Shown: positions 9,945 to 22,590 of the stretch, piece after piece | How the letters are laid out: each line of letters opens with the position of its first letter | Position numbering within the stretch: the first letter of the stretch is position 1 | Made by a program: the position numbers and the translations under genes | Assembly (NCBI GenBank): GCA_950295325.1 | Contig: OX485807.1 | Coordinates: 24,149,666-24,213,665 of the forward strand | Direction of reading: 5' to 3' | DNA: 64,000 nucleotides | Source of the DNA: Polytrichum commune | Lineage: Eukaryota > Streptophyta > Polytrichopsida > Polytrichales > Polytrichaceae | Notes under the pieces: model-generated | Told to the model about the DNA's origin: nothing | Seen by the model: only the letters and a program-made list of their open reading frames with translations | The model's database searches: none

Positions 9945-12900
9945 TTTGATTAATGGTTTGATCCTCCTTGTATTATTATTAATATTCTTCTCTTTTTCTG
10001 TGATTTGATCACCCATCCAGGCTGAAACTGTGATTCTCAGGGCCTCGTACAGGATTGCAAGCTCCCCCCTTGCAAAACCCGCAGAGACTGTACACACAAA
10101 GTAGAAAATTGTTGAATGGAAGTATTTGTGGGTGCATGAGATACATGTATTGTACACACCAATACTGGGGGTGACAATCCCCTTCGTGTATAGGTCTTAG
10201 CCATGCATAGCTCTGGTTATTCTTTGGAGGATGTCATTGCACAAGAGTGTGACTGTTGAAAAATCTTGAGGCTTCTCATTGCTACTTACTGATACCCTTT
10301 CTGCTGCAGTTGGATTTCTGATTTGCCTGGAGATTCTAGTCGAAATTTGATAGACATATTGGGGCTTCTAGTGTGAGAAGCTGAGGAAAGTACATATTTT
10401 ATAATTTTTAGTGTGACTATTGGATGCCTTATCCAAGACTCTGTAGATGACAAAAACTGATTTGAGGTCTTAGTGATTGCCTTATCCAAAAACTCCGTAG
10501 ATTTGAGGTCTGATGGCAGTTGCTTTGAGTTAGACAATGTGGGCACTTAAGAGCATGATCACTGGTGGTACATCAAACTGGAAAATATAGTGCCCTTTTT
10601 CTGGTCTGTATCCCCATTGTGGAGAGGGCTGGTTGTAGTATTAGGACCCCTTAAACAGTTGTTGAGGCCCATGAAGAAGAGCTGGCATGTTCTTAGTGGC
10701 AGTTATAAGCCAGGAAACGATTGACTGCATACTTGGAGCCTTAAATCTGGTCTTGCAATATGGCTTTAAGGTTGCGGCCAGGGAGCTCATTGCAGGGCTC
10801 TGAAACAACAATAATCCATTTGGGCCATCTCGTAGGAAGCCTTTTTTTTTGCAAAAGCTGGGAGTGTCCTCTTGTGGGGCTCCTGTAAGGATCACCCCTG
10901 GTCATGCTCTTGGCCAGTGGATCAGTGAGCTGAATAACTCATGTAGGGGGTGGGGGGAGATTCATTTCAAGGTTCACCAGTGTTTATCAGAATGGCATAT
11001 GTGTGTGCATACACAGGTGTCACATGGTGTTCCAAAAGGAAAACTTTGCTACGTTTCAACAAACATGTGTTGTTTCGTAAACACTGCCTATGAAGCATTT
11101 GTAATATGCATGGAAGTTGTCCCAACATGGATACACAATAAGATTGATGCTATGTGTCTAGTCATGCTTCCAAAGACGAGTCTATTTCTTGAAGTGTTTT
11201 ATTCAAATTTCATGAATGAAAATGATTCATCCATGGAGAGGATATGCTTTGAATGCTTGAATGACATGTTAAAAAGGTCATATGTGCGAAATCGGCATGT
11301 GGACAACTTAACTTCACTTAAAAGTCCAATTAACATCCCAAATTAGCTAGCCATGTTAGACAAGTGACCCCATAAAGCACGCGATGGCCCCTATGTTCGG
11401 GGAAAACCGACGGCTAGTTCATTATCAGCCGATGGATTTCCCCTCATGGCCGGTCCAAATTTCCAACCATCGGATGGCAATCCGACTATAATTTCAATCC
11501 TCCGGCAATTAGTTGATGGACCAGAAAATGTCCCGGAAATATAGCCGATTCTTCTTGTGAGTTACTGGATTTCAACCGGAAGCATCCAGAGCGCTATTTG
11601 TCTGGGGCATCTGATGATGCACTTGAGGAAGTACCCTAAACCTTAAACTTCTTGAATTATGCAACCTTTCCATGACCAAATCCAATTGCTTCTATGAAGA
11701 ATTGGGGGACCCTTGGCCTTCAAGCGGTGAAGGCATTGCTAGGTTCAATTCATGCCAAGGATATTAACTCTTCAAATTTAAAGTTTTGAACATGCCTTTC
11801 TTTTCACTTATTCAATATTTTGTACTAAGAAATGATTTCTAATAACTTTTCATACATTTTTTAAACAATTAGTGCTGATATGAATTCCATTTAATCGGAT
11901 ATTGGCCAATGAAAATATGAAAATATAGGCAATTGGCCGATTGATTTTGCAAAAGACCGGCTGTTGCCGATGTAAATTGGAAAAAATCCGACCCTTTGTA
12001 GCAACTACCGGCAATTAGCCACTAAGGCTTCAAAAACTTCCCGAACTCTGGATGGCGCATACCTTTCAATCAACCTTGGGATCAATCATAAATATTAGAT
12101 TGGGAAATTTTGGTAGCCTTCAAAAGACACTGCATATGTTGGTGGTGACATATTTTGAAGTCAACATTCTTCTTTGAACCACCAACTATGTAGGCATTCT
12201 TGCCTCTTCTTCACATTGCTGCAAATCACACCCATATTTGTTTTTGATCACAATCAAATGTCGAGGTTGGGCATAACATTCTTCAGTCTTGTGAACATGT
12301 TCTCTTTCCAATTTTGTTTGCATCCACCTAGTAGATGAATAGTTTCATCAATCCAGTAGGCAATCTCTCCCCTGTCCAGGTATTGTTACATAGATTGGGT
12401 CTTAGTATCCACTACACTCTGAACTCTGCACTATCATGCTTGTGGCAACCAAAGTGCACGTGATAATTAAGGAGTTATGTAGTGTGAACATGGATGCATG
12501 GTAAAAGAGATTTAGTGTAGCATGTGACGTTGTGGAATTACACAAAGTCAACATTGCAATAATGACAAAAATGACACTGATGATAATGTGAGGCGTGCGA
12601 GCATGTGGTTTGAATTCTTTGGTGGTTTATTTGAATGTCTAAGCTTGTGCTATATGGGAGGGAAACATGATAACAAGGACTGAGATCTAAATTGAGAACA
12701 TCAGTTCCCTAGGGTTTTAGGATATAAGAGGAGTGACATTAAGGATGTTGATATTATGGAGTTTGGAGTGTATTTCCAAACAAATGGCTTTCGTTGGGAG
12801 TGGGCCCTAATTACACATGTTAGTATTACACTCATCATATCACATACTCAACATGATTGTGTGTGTGTGTGTGTGTTTTTATGTTTGGAGGGGGGGGAGG

Positions 12901-13382
12901 GGCGGAAGAAAGAGAATCTTTGTGTGGATCCTTAATAAGGTATTCATATATGAACACCATAGTTTATGAAGTAAATGATTACACTCTCAATTTGGATATG
13001 CTAATTATCTTGTACTAATTGCGTGTTTAATTCTGTCTAACTTGTGAGAACCCCACATGATTTCTTAAAAAGTGAAGCCATTGTACCATGGAGCCATGTT
13101 ATGTCTTCATCCACGCACCCCCCCCCTCCCCACACACACACTCTCTCTCTTGAAACATTGAAGTTTTTTGAAGCTTGTAGAAGGTCACCAAGGTATGTGT
13201 GCCCAAAAGTCATACCAACCTTATGACGACACCTATATTTCATCCTTAAAGTTTCAACAAGTGAGTACAACAATGCTTTAAGTATGCCAAGGATAAAAAA
13301 CACTAGTCATATGTGTCATTAAGTACAACATAGCCCACTACGGTCAATCAAAGTGGTGGTGTAAGAAGATTGTAAGAATGGT
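9945..13382. other. SIK1 3' flank and long gene-free stretch
   Basis: The first few hundred bases are the SIK1 3' UTR, though no clear polyadenylation signal stands out. A 165-codon plus-strand frame at 10849-11346 has no recognisable motif and poor coding character. From 11380 to 12030 the motifs CCGAT, ATCGG and CGGCAATT recur many times in an otherwise AT-rich context, which suggests a decayed repeat. Copy 2 of the dispersed 150-bp repeat lies at about 12940-13020. GT and CA/CT microsatellites occur at 12859 and 13120-13150, with G-rich and C-rich runs beside them. Confidence 0.5.
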
Positions 13383-13386
13383 TTAA

Positions 13387-14186
13387 CCCCTAAACGCTCA
13401 AGCCTTCATATTCCATTTTTGGGCAATTCTAGCATCAATGCTGATTTTTTGTTATGTAGAAAAAGAGACTATGTTCTCCTAAAATTCAACTGTACAGATT
13501 TGAACTAGATTACCATATATTAATTATGGAAATATTTGAAGTCAATTGGACCACATTTCCTAGGTCATATTGACATATGAACATGGCCTTCATATAGAGG
13601 GCAACCAAAGATTCTAATTTTTTTTTCGTTTCATGACCACTTCAGTCATGCCACAAATTTTAAAAAGTCGGCAACTTTGTCATAATATGTTATGTGGATG
13701 ACAATTGAGCTACTCACAAATATTTGTGGTTTTTTGAGAAAATTTAGATGAAGTTTGTCACCCTCAAAGTTGGAGGGGCCACATGAGGTTATTTTGGGAA
13801 ACTTCTCCTTTTCCATGGAGCAAGCAACATGTGCACTTATATTTTCCTGAATCCATCTAGTCAAGTTGTGTACAACCGTCACCTTGTCTTAAGGGGAAAA
13901 CCCCACTCAATTGAGCATCATATGTGAAAGATATTGGCTCCTAAATTTGGCTCGTACATTTGGGCAACACATGGAACCGCCTCCCAAAACAAGCAATGCC
14001 AACCTAACAAAAAATCTTGCATGCTTGGAGTACGAGGTGTTCATATGTTATTTTGGCCCACATGCTAATGGGCATCATCCTACACTAGTGGATACCTTCC
14101 ATTCATGTAGATTGCCACCTAGTGGGTCGCAAACCCATCAAAACATTAGGTGGCAACCCATTTCGGGTTGCATGAGCATTTAAGGG
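13387..14186. mobile_element. piggyBac-like TTAA element, 800 bp
   Basis: Flanked by TTAA at 13383-13386 and 14187-14190. Left end reads TTAACCCCTAAACGCTCA and the right end, reversed, TTAACCCTTAAATGCTCA: inverted repeats of about 21 bp with few mismatches. TTAA target sites with CCC-starting ends are the hallmark of piggyBac transposons. No transposase is encoded, so this is a non-autonomous copy. It shares its terminal sequence and size with the copies at 15323 and 41010. Confidence 0.55.
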
Positions 14187-15318
14187 TTAAGAAATGCACC
14201 AACTTTGGCCAATCCCAACGACTAATTTAGGATCTACCCACTCAAAGAGGCAATCTTAAAGACATTTCCACAAAAGGTGAACAATACCTTGGTTTAATAA
14301 AGAACTTTTAGACACAATAAGGTTGAATTTGAGGTGGTTTCCACCTAATTATCCAACATTCTTGGACCCCCCCCCCACCCCATGTGACACCAAAATACCA
14401 AATGCTACAATGCACTTTGACGATTTGGAATCACAAAAATACAAATGTCAAACTTTTTTTGATGGACATGTCACCAACCCATTTGCTAACATATATTTAT
14501 ATTCTAATCTATAATAAACAATAAGAAAACCCTAACCAACAACAACTCTTGATGTGTCACTTTTAAGACTTGGTTGGAGGGTGCAAGGATCAACCATCTT
14601 TAGTAGTTGAATAAACTTCTAAATTAGGGATATGAACTCCAAATCGGAAAATCAAACTCTCACGCTTATTTATTCTAGATTGACATAATTGTATAGATAG
14701 ATAGATAGATAGATAGATGTGTGTGTACATAAAATTTTATTTTCTTGTGAACTTCTCATCTATTTCATCACCCAAATTATCAAAAACAAAAAAAAGAATC
14801 GCTAATTATCCCAAACTAGGAACTTCAACTTTAAGACCGTTGGATCTCCTCAAATTATGTTGAAAGAAAGAGATTTTCCTTCTCAAATCTTCATAATTGA
14901 GTTGGTTTCCACATATAAGTAGTTGATCATAGAATATGTTGGTAATAATGGGTTGACTTGCCCTCAACATCGAGAGTGATATAAGAGTTCCAAGTTCATT
15001 GGAATGCACTCATGGGCAATAAAAGGGTTAATATCCCTAGAGAAGTGGATGAAGAGATAAAAGTGCCTGCTCTAGAAAGTCCATTTTCGTTAACGTTGTA
15101 GTCGATTCCGGTATAATTACATTGTTGACCTCTCACAAGCTTTCACACTCCTTGACCTTTCAATATAATCCTTTCACACCATTACACATGTTCAAAGGTG
15201 AACGCCCCTTATGTGCAATTGTGTTGTTGTTACAATCTAATCTTGAGTTTTTCAAAGAGGCATGACCCACTAAAGTTTTCTTTATGAGGAAAGAACTTAA
15301 AAGAAATAGCAACATCCT
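14187..15318. other. Decayed repeat DNA with GATA microsatellite
   Basis: No gene. A poly-C tract lies at 14369-14378 and a (GATA)n run at 14695-14719. At 15020-15031 the sequence ATAAAAGGGTTAA looks like the right end of another TTAA element whose left end I could not place. Confidence 0.4.
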
Positions 15319-15322
15319 TTAA

Positions 15323-16139
15323 CCCCTAATGTTTTATGCAATCATAATCATGCTATGAGCCCTTTGGCACTAGTTTGGATGGGTTTCTTGATTATTTCAA
15401 CTACTCCTCTTGTTCATGCTGAAGTATGCTATGTTCTGTCACGTGGATAATTATGATTCAACAAAGTTAGCTACTTCTGGATTAATTTAAATATGAGAGT
15501 GTGTTCTCAATTGGTTTACAATGGAACCAATTCACAAATCACAACTTGACATTTGTCACCTCTATGGTTTAGGAGCGGCATATCCTAAACATTTCTTTTT
15601 GTTAATCCCTATGTGCAAATGATTCCCAATTCATTTGAAATTTTGCATGACACTCAAATGCAACATATCCTAACATCTACCATTGGAATTTTTAGTTGGA
15701 CATGTGTTGGTGGGTGTAAATCCATGTGGAAGGTGCGCAGTTATGGCACCACTGCCTCAAATTACAAAGCTTCCCCACAAATCAAAAAATAATGGTTTCA
15801 AAGTTTGTGAGATGATTTAAGTAGGTGTATCTCTTTTGAACGAGGGTAACATTTTGTCGTTTGAAGATGATTTGAGTGGAGATTCGATCAAAAAACCAAC
15901 CCTAATCTAATTTCTAAGTTGTTGCCCCTCAAGACCACTATTGACATTCTTATTATAATCTCTTACATAATAAAACTTCAACATTCAAAATTTTGACTGT
16001 GAGTAGTTATCTCTAACTTGCAAACATCTACATGGTTGGATTTTTCAAAAAAACTCTAGATCTTTAGTTACAATCACTGAAATCAAGGTCACATTTTCTG
16101 GGTAGATTTGAGGAAAATTGGGCGTGGGAAGTTAGGGGG
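15323..16139. mobile_element. piggyBac-like TTAA element, 817 bp
   Basis: Flanked by TTAA at 15319-15322 and 16140-16143; ends are CCCCTAATGTTTTATGC and, reversed, CCCCCTAACTTCCCACGCCC. The body is homologous, in inverted orientation, to 41010-41859: shared blocks include the CACTAGTTTGGAT, TTTGTCACCTC, ACATGTGTTGGTGGGTG and GTGGAAGGTGCGCA regions in the same order. No transposase is encoded. The second copy has an empty-site counterpart in this window, which confirms the boundaries. Confidence 0.65.
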
Positions 16140-16143
16140 TTAA

Positions 16144-17487
16144 TAGGCACATGAATGGTAGGTACACTCATAAGCAATAATCCCCCTCCCCCCTCCCCCA
16201 CTTGAGGTTATTCCAATTTCATCAAATTGGAACCCCTTCTGCAATTAGGTTGATCCATGCTTAGTTATTGACATTCCAATTTGTTTCAATTATTTGCTAC
16301 CATACTGAAGAAAAAAAACTACAAGAGTTAAGTTTTTACTATGATTGATATATGGATGAATAAAAAAAATTATGATTTTTGTGATTCAATTTCGACCCAA
16401 GGTAATTTTCATGGTTAAAAAGCCACCTATTTGCAATGACACCCTAATTGCACATATTAATTTAGGTAGATATTTTGGTGAGTTTGTTAGACCTGTGCAC
16501 ATGGACCCCTACAATTTATGACTGCACGAGTGAAAGTATTAGGTCATTGCCACATGCCATCACATCTATGTTTTGTGTGTCTTTGTATTTGTGATGAAAA
16601 GATCCAACGTGTCATCAAATTGGGCTTGCAAAGTGGATTTAGATAGGTATTTGGTTCCTATATCCTCAACCACATATTTAAATTTGTTGGGTCAATTGGC
16701 TAGGAACTAGAGCCATTCTTGGGGCACTCCTTCCTAGAGGGGACACTTTTGTGCCGAGCCGAACCTCGCACTCCTTTCCAAGCTTGTGGGACCTCTCCCA
16801 AGCTCTCCCACAAGATTTTAGCCTTTTATTTCCCGAGGAGCCCCCCAAGGCTTTTTGTTGGTCAAACTAGATTTCCGCCATGGCAACCCAACCACTATGA
16901 ACTGAAATTGAACAAGATTGTATTGAGTGATTATATAATTGCTATAGTAGTGGGCCTTGGGGATCTAACAAAAGAATTTCTAATCTTAATAAATTGGAAA
17001 TGTAAAATTTGCATATAAACATTGTGGGAGGTGGGTAAACAAATTGAATGACATGTAGCAACAACATGGGCTTTAAATGTGCACACAAAATCATGTTCGC
17101 TATATGTGGTTTATTCAAGAAACTCCAAGTGAGGACATCAAAGCGGAATCAAAATCAAATCGGCATAATGTTTACAAACTGCTACATTCACTATCGTCTT
17201 CTTTTCCCACCTTTGTCTCACCATCTACATAAGGGTTATGAACCCTCCGTTTAGTCCTCCGTAGGACATGTGACAAGATGGATACCATAACCTTAGCAAC
17301 AACCTCTACATGTAGAGGAAGCTCTCAATTGGGAGGGGGTGAAGCCTTTGCTATCATGTTTATGTTGACACAACAACAAATATTTAGATGTACAAACCAA
17401 CAAAAGCCCAAACAAAAGACATTGAACAACGAGTAACTTGATTTATGCAATGGCAGACTTACTTATGCGAGAACGCTTCACCACCTT
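16144..17487. other. Gene-free stretch
   Basis: AT-rich spacer with C-rich tracts at 16182-16200 and a GC-richer block at 16700-16870. The latter contains an inverted repeat CTTGTGGGA/TCCCACAAG that could form a short hairpin. A 99-codon frame there has no recognisable motif. Nothing else is seen. Confidence 0.4.
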
Positions 17488-17863
17488 CTAAACAAATTCA
17501 TTGTCATCTGCAAGGTTGATAGTGTGAGGCATACTTCCACATGGCACAAGGAAATTACCACTACACATAGGAGCCAATATTGCATCGAATATGGTAGTGT
17601 CACCTTCAAGTGTGACAAGGTGATGACTGCTATGATTACATGCATGTATAGAAGCCCCTATAAACCACAATGAACACCAACCATTAACATTCAAACACAA
17701 ATCAACTTGTTCCAAAATTGTTTTGTCAAAAAGACAATAGGTGCAATCACCTGTGGATACATATGCATCAAGAACCACCACTGCAGGTTTAGTTAATGCC
17801 TCAATGAAGACTTGCAAGGATGTAGAGTCTCACGGCCTCCTCTCCAAGGGACACCTTTGTTCA
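17488..17863 (-). pseudogene. Transposon relic with methylase-like module, copy 1
   Basis: Read on the minus strand: one frame gives NKGVPWRGGRE (about 17860-17829), and after a shift the next gives QVFIEALTKPAVVVLDAY then VSTGDCTY, with VTLEGDTTIFDAILAPM further on. The pattern V-L-D-A-Y-x-S-T-G followed by an acidic L-E-G-D resembles motif I and the next strand of Rossmann-fold methyltransferases; no catalytic (D/N)PPY motif is visible. The same blocks in the same order occur at 59600-59720. Frameshifts and a 30-residue insertion between the blocks mark it as dead. It most likely derives from an unclassified DNA transposon. Confidence 0.45.
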
Positions 17864-18348
17864 TTAGCTAAGTATTTGTAGTGGTCAGATTAAAAAACAC
17901 ACTGGTTACTTTGACTTCCATTGCGTTTTTAGGTGGGGGGGGCAAAAAAAAAAAAAACAAAAACAAAAAAAAACTTGATGTGGCCTTTGCCTTGTGAATG
18001 AACACCAAAATGAGAAAACACCTTGTCTTAAAACCACAAATGGATGTTAGAACCAAAAAATGTGACTTGCTTGACATGAACCTTAAAACCCATAAACATA
18101 GCAATTTATGGAAATTAAAAACATTAAGCGCATGCGCTATGAAATTTGTCAACACCCAAACACAATAGCAACTCATTGATGTCCCACTGGCCTTTTGCAA
18201 TTGCGAAATCATACGTTTCCGCACACTTCACTACGTCCACCCTAATTTTTAAATTTTAAATTTTTTGAATCAATTGTTGATGGGTGTAGTACATTGCCTA
18301 AACAAGTACTAAATGAGTTGTTGACTCCCTAATTAATTCCTAATTAAA

Positions 18349-18600
18349 GCAGTCTACTAGAGAGCCAACTGCTCCCATTAGCAATCCACTAGAGGGCCGA
18401 TTGCTTATGTACAATCCACTTTTGTTGTGACTATTGACTGCTTCCAATAGCAGTGGACATCTTAGTCAACTTCTCAAACAAGTGATCAACTAGAGAGCTA
18501 ACTGCTTACATGCAACCGATTGCTCCCATGAGCAATCAATTGGAAGCCGACTATTGATGTATAGTCGACTGACATGTCAACTAGCATGGTAGTAGACTCT
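18349..18600. repeat. Degenerate ~30-bp repeat with palindromic units
   Basis: At least four imperfect units around a core ACTAGAGRGCC. The two best units are bounded by complementary ends: GCAGT...ACTGC (18349-18372) and AGCAATC...GATTGCT (18380-18405); others near 18480-18560 are more decayed. The differences between the units keep the ends complementary, so each could fold into a short hairpin. Confidence 0.5.
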
Positions 18601-18819
18601 TGTGGTGACATTATAAAAAAATTACCATCTGGTAAATAGAATTGGTACTAGAATAACGCCCTCTGAGCGTGGTGCGATGTGATGGCCAGAGGTTGCATCA
18701 TGTCCATTTTCACATCCTTGGTGCCGATAGGTGTCTTTGGAAAATTTTCATTTTTTTCAATATTTTCAAATAGTTTGGCCTCAATGTGTTTGGCTCCAAT
18801 GCTTTAATCTTCACTATAC

Positions 18820-19510
18820 TTGGTTGGATGCCCTGTCCATATTGGGCATGTGGCCATACCCGTTCAAGGGGTTCGGGTGCCCATTAGGCATTTAGACCAT
18901 CTTGCTAGGACCCCCAAGGGGCCCATAATGGCCAACCCTTCCAAGGGAATTGAAGGCACAAGGATACTTAATCAAGACAAGGGGCAAGGGCTTACCTCAA
19001 CCGGCACAGCTCCCACACATGTTGACGTATTTTCCATCCTCCTCCAGTAATCATAGTGTGTCCTCCCGCTTCCAACCTTCCCCCTCAAGCTACTGCACCT
19101 ACTCCACCCACAGCTAACCTTCCTCCTCCCGCAACCACACTCTTTCCACCCATTGCATGTTTTCCTCCTCCCCCTGCCATACCCCCCCCCCCCCCTTGAT
19201 GTACTTCCCCCTTCCTCTGCCAAGATGTCGCCTTCTGCAGGACCCTCCCTGCCTTTTCATAGCCACTAGTGCACCTTCTACATCTCTTGGCCGTTCTTCC
19301 CCATATGACGTCATTACGTCTCCCCCTCCACCCTCCCTCCTCAACTAAGTGGCTCCTCCGCACAATGCCACCTTTGTCTTTCCTCCACAAGCGGTCACTT
19401 TCCCCCTTCCTCCTCTACACCGTATCCTCCACCTTATCTCCATTTGACTCCTATCCACCCAACACCTCTAATAGGATTAGGCGACAACATACGGAACTGA
19501 AACATGTCTA
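18820..19510 (+). pseudogene. Broken proline-rich coding remnant
   Basis: From about 19060 a plus-strand frame reads PPASNLPPQATAPTPPTAN and on through PPPP runs until a stop just after a C14 tract near 19186. Shifting frame within the C-run continues a sensible sequence (SSAKMSPSAGPSLPF). This suggests a proline-rich gag-like or linker segment of a transposon broken by slippage. No domain is recognised. Confidence 0.3.
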
Positions 19511-20579
19511 GGATATGGGGGCCTCTTCACAAACATGAGCCACATCAAATATTACAATTTAAAAAAAAATTAATTAATTAATGTGGTCAATGAGGTATCT
19601 TAATTTTTGTCAATGGGTGAAAAATCTAAGACATGATTTTAGGAACTTGAAGAATACCCACTATAATTCAAAACATGAACTCAATAATTCAGTTGATGTT
19701 ACTTACCCTCTTGAATATGTATTCCTCTCCGTTGGATCATGAAGATCCATATGAAGTGTCGTTGACCACATTATTACGAGTCCCCATGAAAATAGTTGGT
19801 CGGTCAATCTTGCAAGTCGTGCTTGGTTTCCTACAACTAAGTGTTGTGTTCGCAAACTTGAGTTCCCGTGTTGTTTCTACGAGATCTCCTTCCACAATTC
19901 TACTCATCCACCTTTCCATTCTAGCCCTTTCCAATTGTTTCTATGTGGAGTATCTTATTCTCCTTCTTTTTTCTCTTTGACAATGTCACATTATTGTCCT
20001 TGAGCATTTGAAGCCTTTTCCTCTCTATGATGACCTATTGCTATGCAATTCAATTTGATAAAGAGTGTCCTACAACCTCAAACACATGTGGTTTCTTGGC
20101 TTGTGTATAGGGTTTCCCTTTCCTCTTATCAGCTTTAAAATCTAATTTTGGAAGGTGGCACATTTGGCATGGTGTTATTTTATTATTTGAAATATTATTT
20201 TATTTGTTGCTAGATGTGCTCAATAAATACATAACCTACCTCATTTGACGTAGTGAACTCATTCCTATGGTTTATTATGGCAACTATTAGAGCTATTGGA
20301 TCCTTGATTCCCTTCACTTTGCCCCTCCAAGATAATGACCAAGTGATTGTTTTAGAGGATTTGTTTGGTTTGAGATTCAACTTCTAGATATGAACCATGT
20401 ACGTCAAGCAAGAGATGTACTCTGCAAATGGCAAAGTGTGAGAAATGATTTTGATGCAAAAAAACAAGAGTAACAATGGTGTTGTGGATGTTGGGTCCTA
20501 GTTCATTTAGGGTTATAGGTATTTTAGAATTGAAGATGTAGGCTTCCTTTGTGGTTCTAACGAATTAATCAGGCACTTC

Positions 20580-22590
20580 TACAATTCAAATCCCTAATGT
20601 GGCCACCGTTAAATTGGAGCCCAATGATGATGATGTGTTTGTATTGTCTAATTTTGAAAATAATGTTTGTGAGGTATCTTTTGACGGTAATGTTTTGTTT
20701 GCGCTGCCCCTATGCAAATTGTAGTTCCAATCGCATATGGCAATTCGATGGATGGCATGGACTAGATATGCGACAGACACCCTTGGTGCATCATTAAAAC
20801 CACCAATATCTAGAACAAATTTGGATTATCATTTTGGTGCTCTACTTGTGCATGTCATCTCCAGTGCCCCAATGATTATTATGATTACATGCATTACGAT
20901 ATGGGTTTGCAAAACAACACAAAATGGGTAGGGATGACTCCTATCCCATTTGCCATTGGTTGTGTTGCACCATAGAAATCAAAATGGAAGTGTAATGTAT
21001 GTTGTTTAGAACATATGTGCAGTGCTTTGTGCCATATCTTCATAATATACATCCACTCAACATCCCCAAGGATGTCGAGGGCTTGTATAAACTTGGGAGT
21101 GCACAATCACCCCGCGTCCAATGATTCATGTCGTGAATCATTGGATATGGCTTACCAGTGTTTAGCAAACGAGGTGATGATAACACCCACTGCCAAAAGC
21201 TCTACTATAGCCATAGCAGCAAAACAAATCATTTCTAAAAGATTACCTTTTGAAATTGCTCACAATCAGAGATGGTCATTACGTGGTTGGTTCGTGAATG
21301 GAAGTGGACATGGACAAATTTAGTACACTTGTGTCCCCAAATTGTCGTAACTTTGTCTCGGCATCAAAGAGATTTGTGCATAGTGGGGACAATGGGTAGT
21401 ATTAAGCATTGATAGACCATTCCACCTTCAAAATTCATCCATGGTAGTAGGTTACTAGGCCAATCAAAGGACAAAAGATTTGTCTTCAAAATATTGGTGG
21501 ACATTCATGGCAATGGTGGATTATTTGTAAAGTGCGTGCATGTCAAAGGAGACATGGAGAATTTGTAGATAATGTTCGACCACATTAACCGTTCGAAGGA
21601 TTGGACGACAATGACATGTCATGTTTAGGATAACAGATATTGTAAGGTGATGATGATTGCATGTTGTAACAGGCAATCTAAAGATGGTGTGGCACAAACA
21701 CTATTTTAGAAGAATCTGAATGCCATCATGACAGAGAGTGGTGTGCCAATTATAAACTTTAAGGGCTTTATGGTAGACAATGCACTAGCAGATCAAAATG
21801 CAGTGAGAGAGACATATGGAGAAGGAGACCCAACCCTTTCCATGATTGGTTGTGAACGCACTTGGTTTTTTCACTTGTCTATTAGCTAGAACAAGGTGAC
21901 ACATAATTATACAAACCATCTTTGCAATTTCAACACAGAAAAATTTGTATGGATTACAAGGACGCAAAGACAATAGATGATGTTGAAACTAAATATCATG
22001 TCATACATTCCTAATGGTTGTCATCTGGAGCAACCACAAAATAAGGCCTTCTTGGTCCTCTTAGTGGTTGGGATTTTGGGTCTTTCATTACAAGCAATGG
22101 GGTGGTCATATGCTTCTTGTAAGTTACCACACGAAAGAGAATTAACTAATTTTTATTTATTAATTTATGTGAATAAATGTGATGATGTACGCGCCAATAG
22201 TGTATGTGTTGTTGACAAGATAAGTCAATAAATGAATGGGCGAAAATGCCCACATGCAACCTTGTAGGGACGGTGCACAACAAGTGCGTGCAAAAACCCG
22301 GCAACAAGATGACTTGCTTGTATGAAGCCACAGTGGATGACATGATTTGTGCTTTCATGCAATTTTCAAATTACACTTCATGGTTAAAAGGGGTTTCTAC
22401 ATGCAAAGGTCCTGATTCTATATTTTTGAAACTTAAGGTTGTTGCAAGGAATAGAGATCCAAACCTTTTGGCCAAGGCCATGAAGTCTTACCTACGGGCA
22501 AAACATGACAATACATGGGATCATGCGTTGGAGGATTCCAAGCTCTTTGGTTCCATGACTAACCTGGTTTTGATTGGTTGTTTTTCCTAA
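20580..22590 (+). pseudogene. Degenerate MULE-like transposase
   Basis: A series of plus-strand patches in shifting frames: VATVKLEPNDDDVFVLSNFE (about 20605), GVHNHPASNDSCRESLDMAY (about 21090), NFKGFMVDNALADQNAVR then YGEGDPTLSMIGCERTWFFH (about 21755-21870), and ATVDDMICAFMQFSNYTSW then AKAMKSYLRAK (22330-22520). The HNHP motif and the D...N...C..H arrangement resemble the zinc-binding and DDE regions of Mutator-like (MULE/FAR1) transposases. At least six stops or shifts separate the patches, so it is dead. The last patch has a clear relative at 57184-57600 in the opposite orientation. Confidence 0.5.

Noticed and set aside
10849-11346. 165-codon frame downstream of SIK1
   Set aside because: No motif and many rare residues in runs; starts in a poly-T-bounded stretch; no splice or promoter context.
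11738-11760. B-box-like GGTTCAATTC as a tRNA or SINE
   Set aside because: No A box at proper spacing and no cloverleaf.
17868-18224. 118-codon minus frame with a phenylalanine run
   Set aside because: The run comes from a poly-A/poly-T tract; the rest has no recognisable domain.
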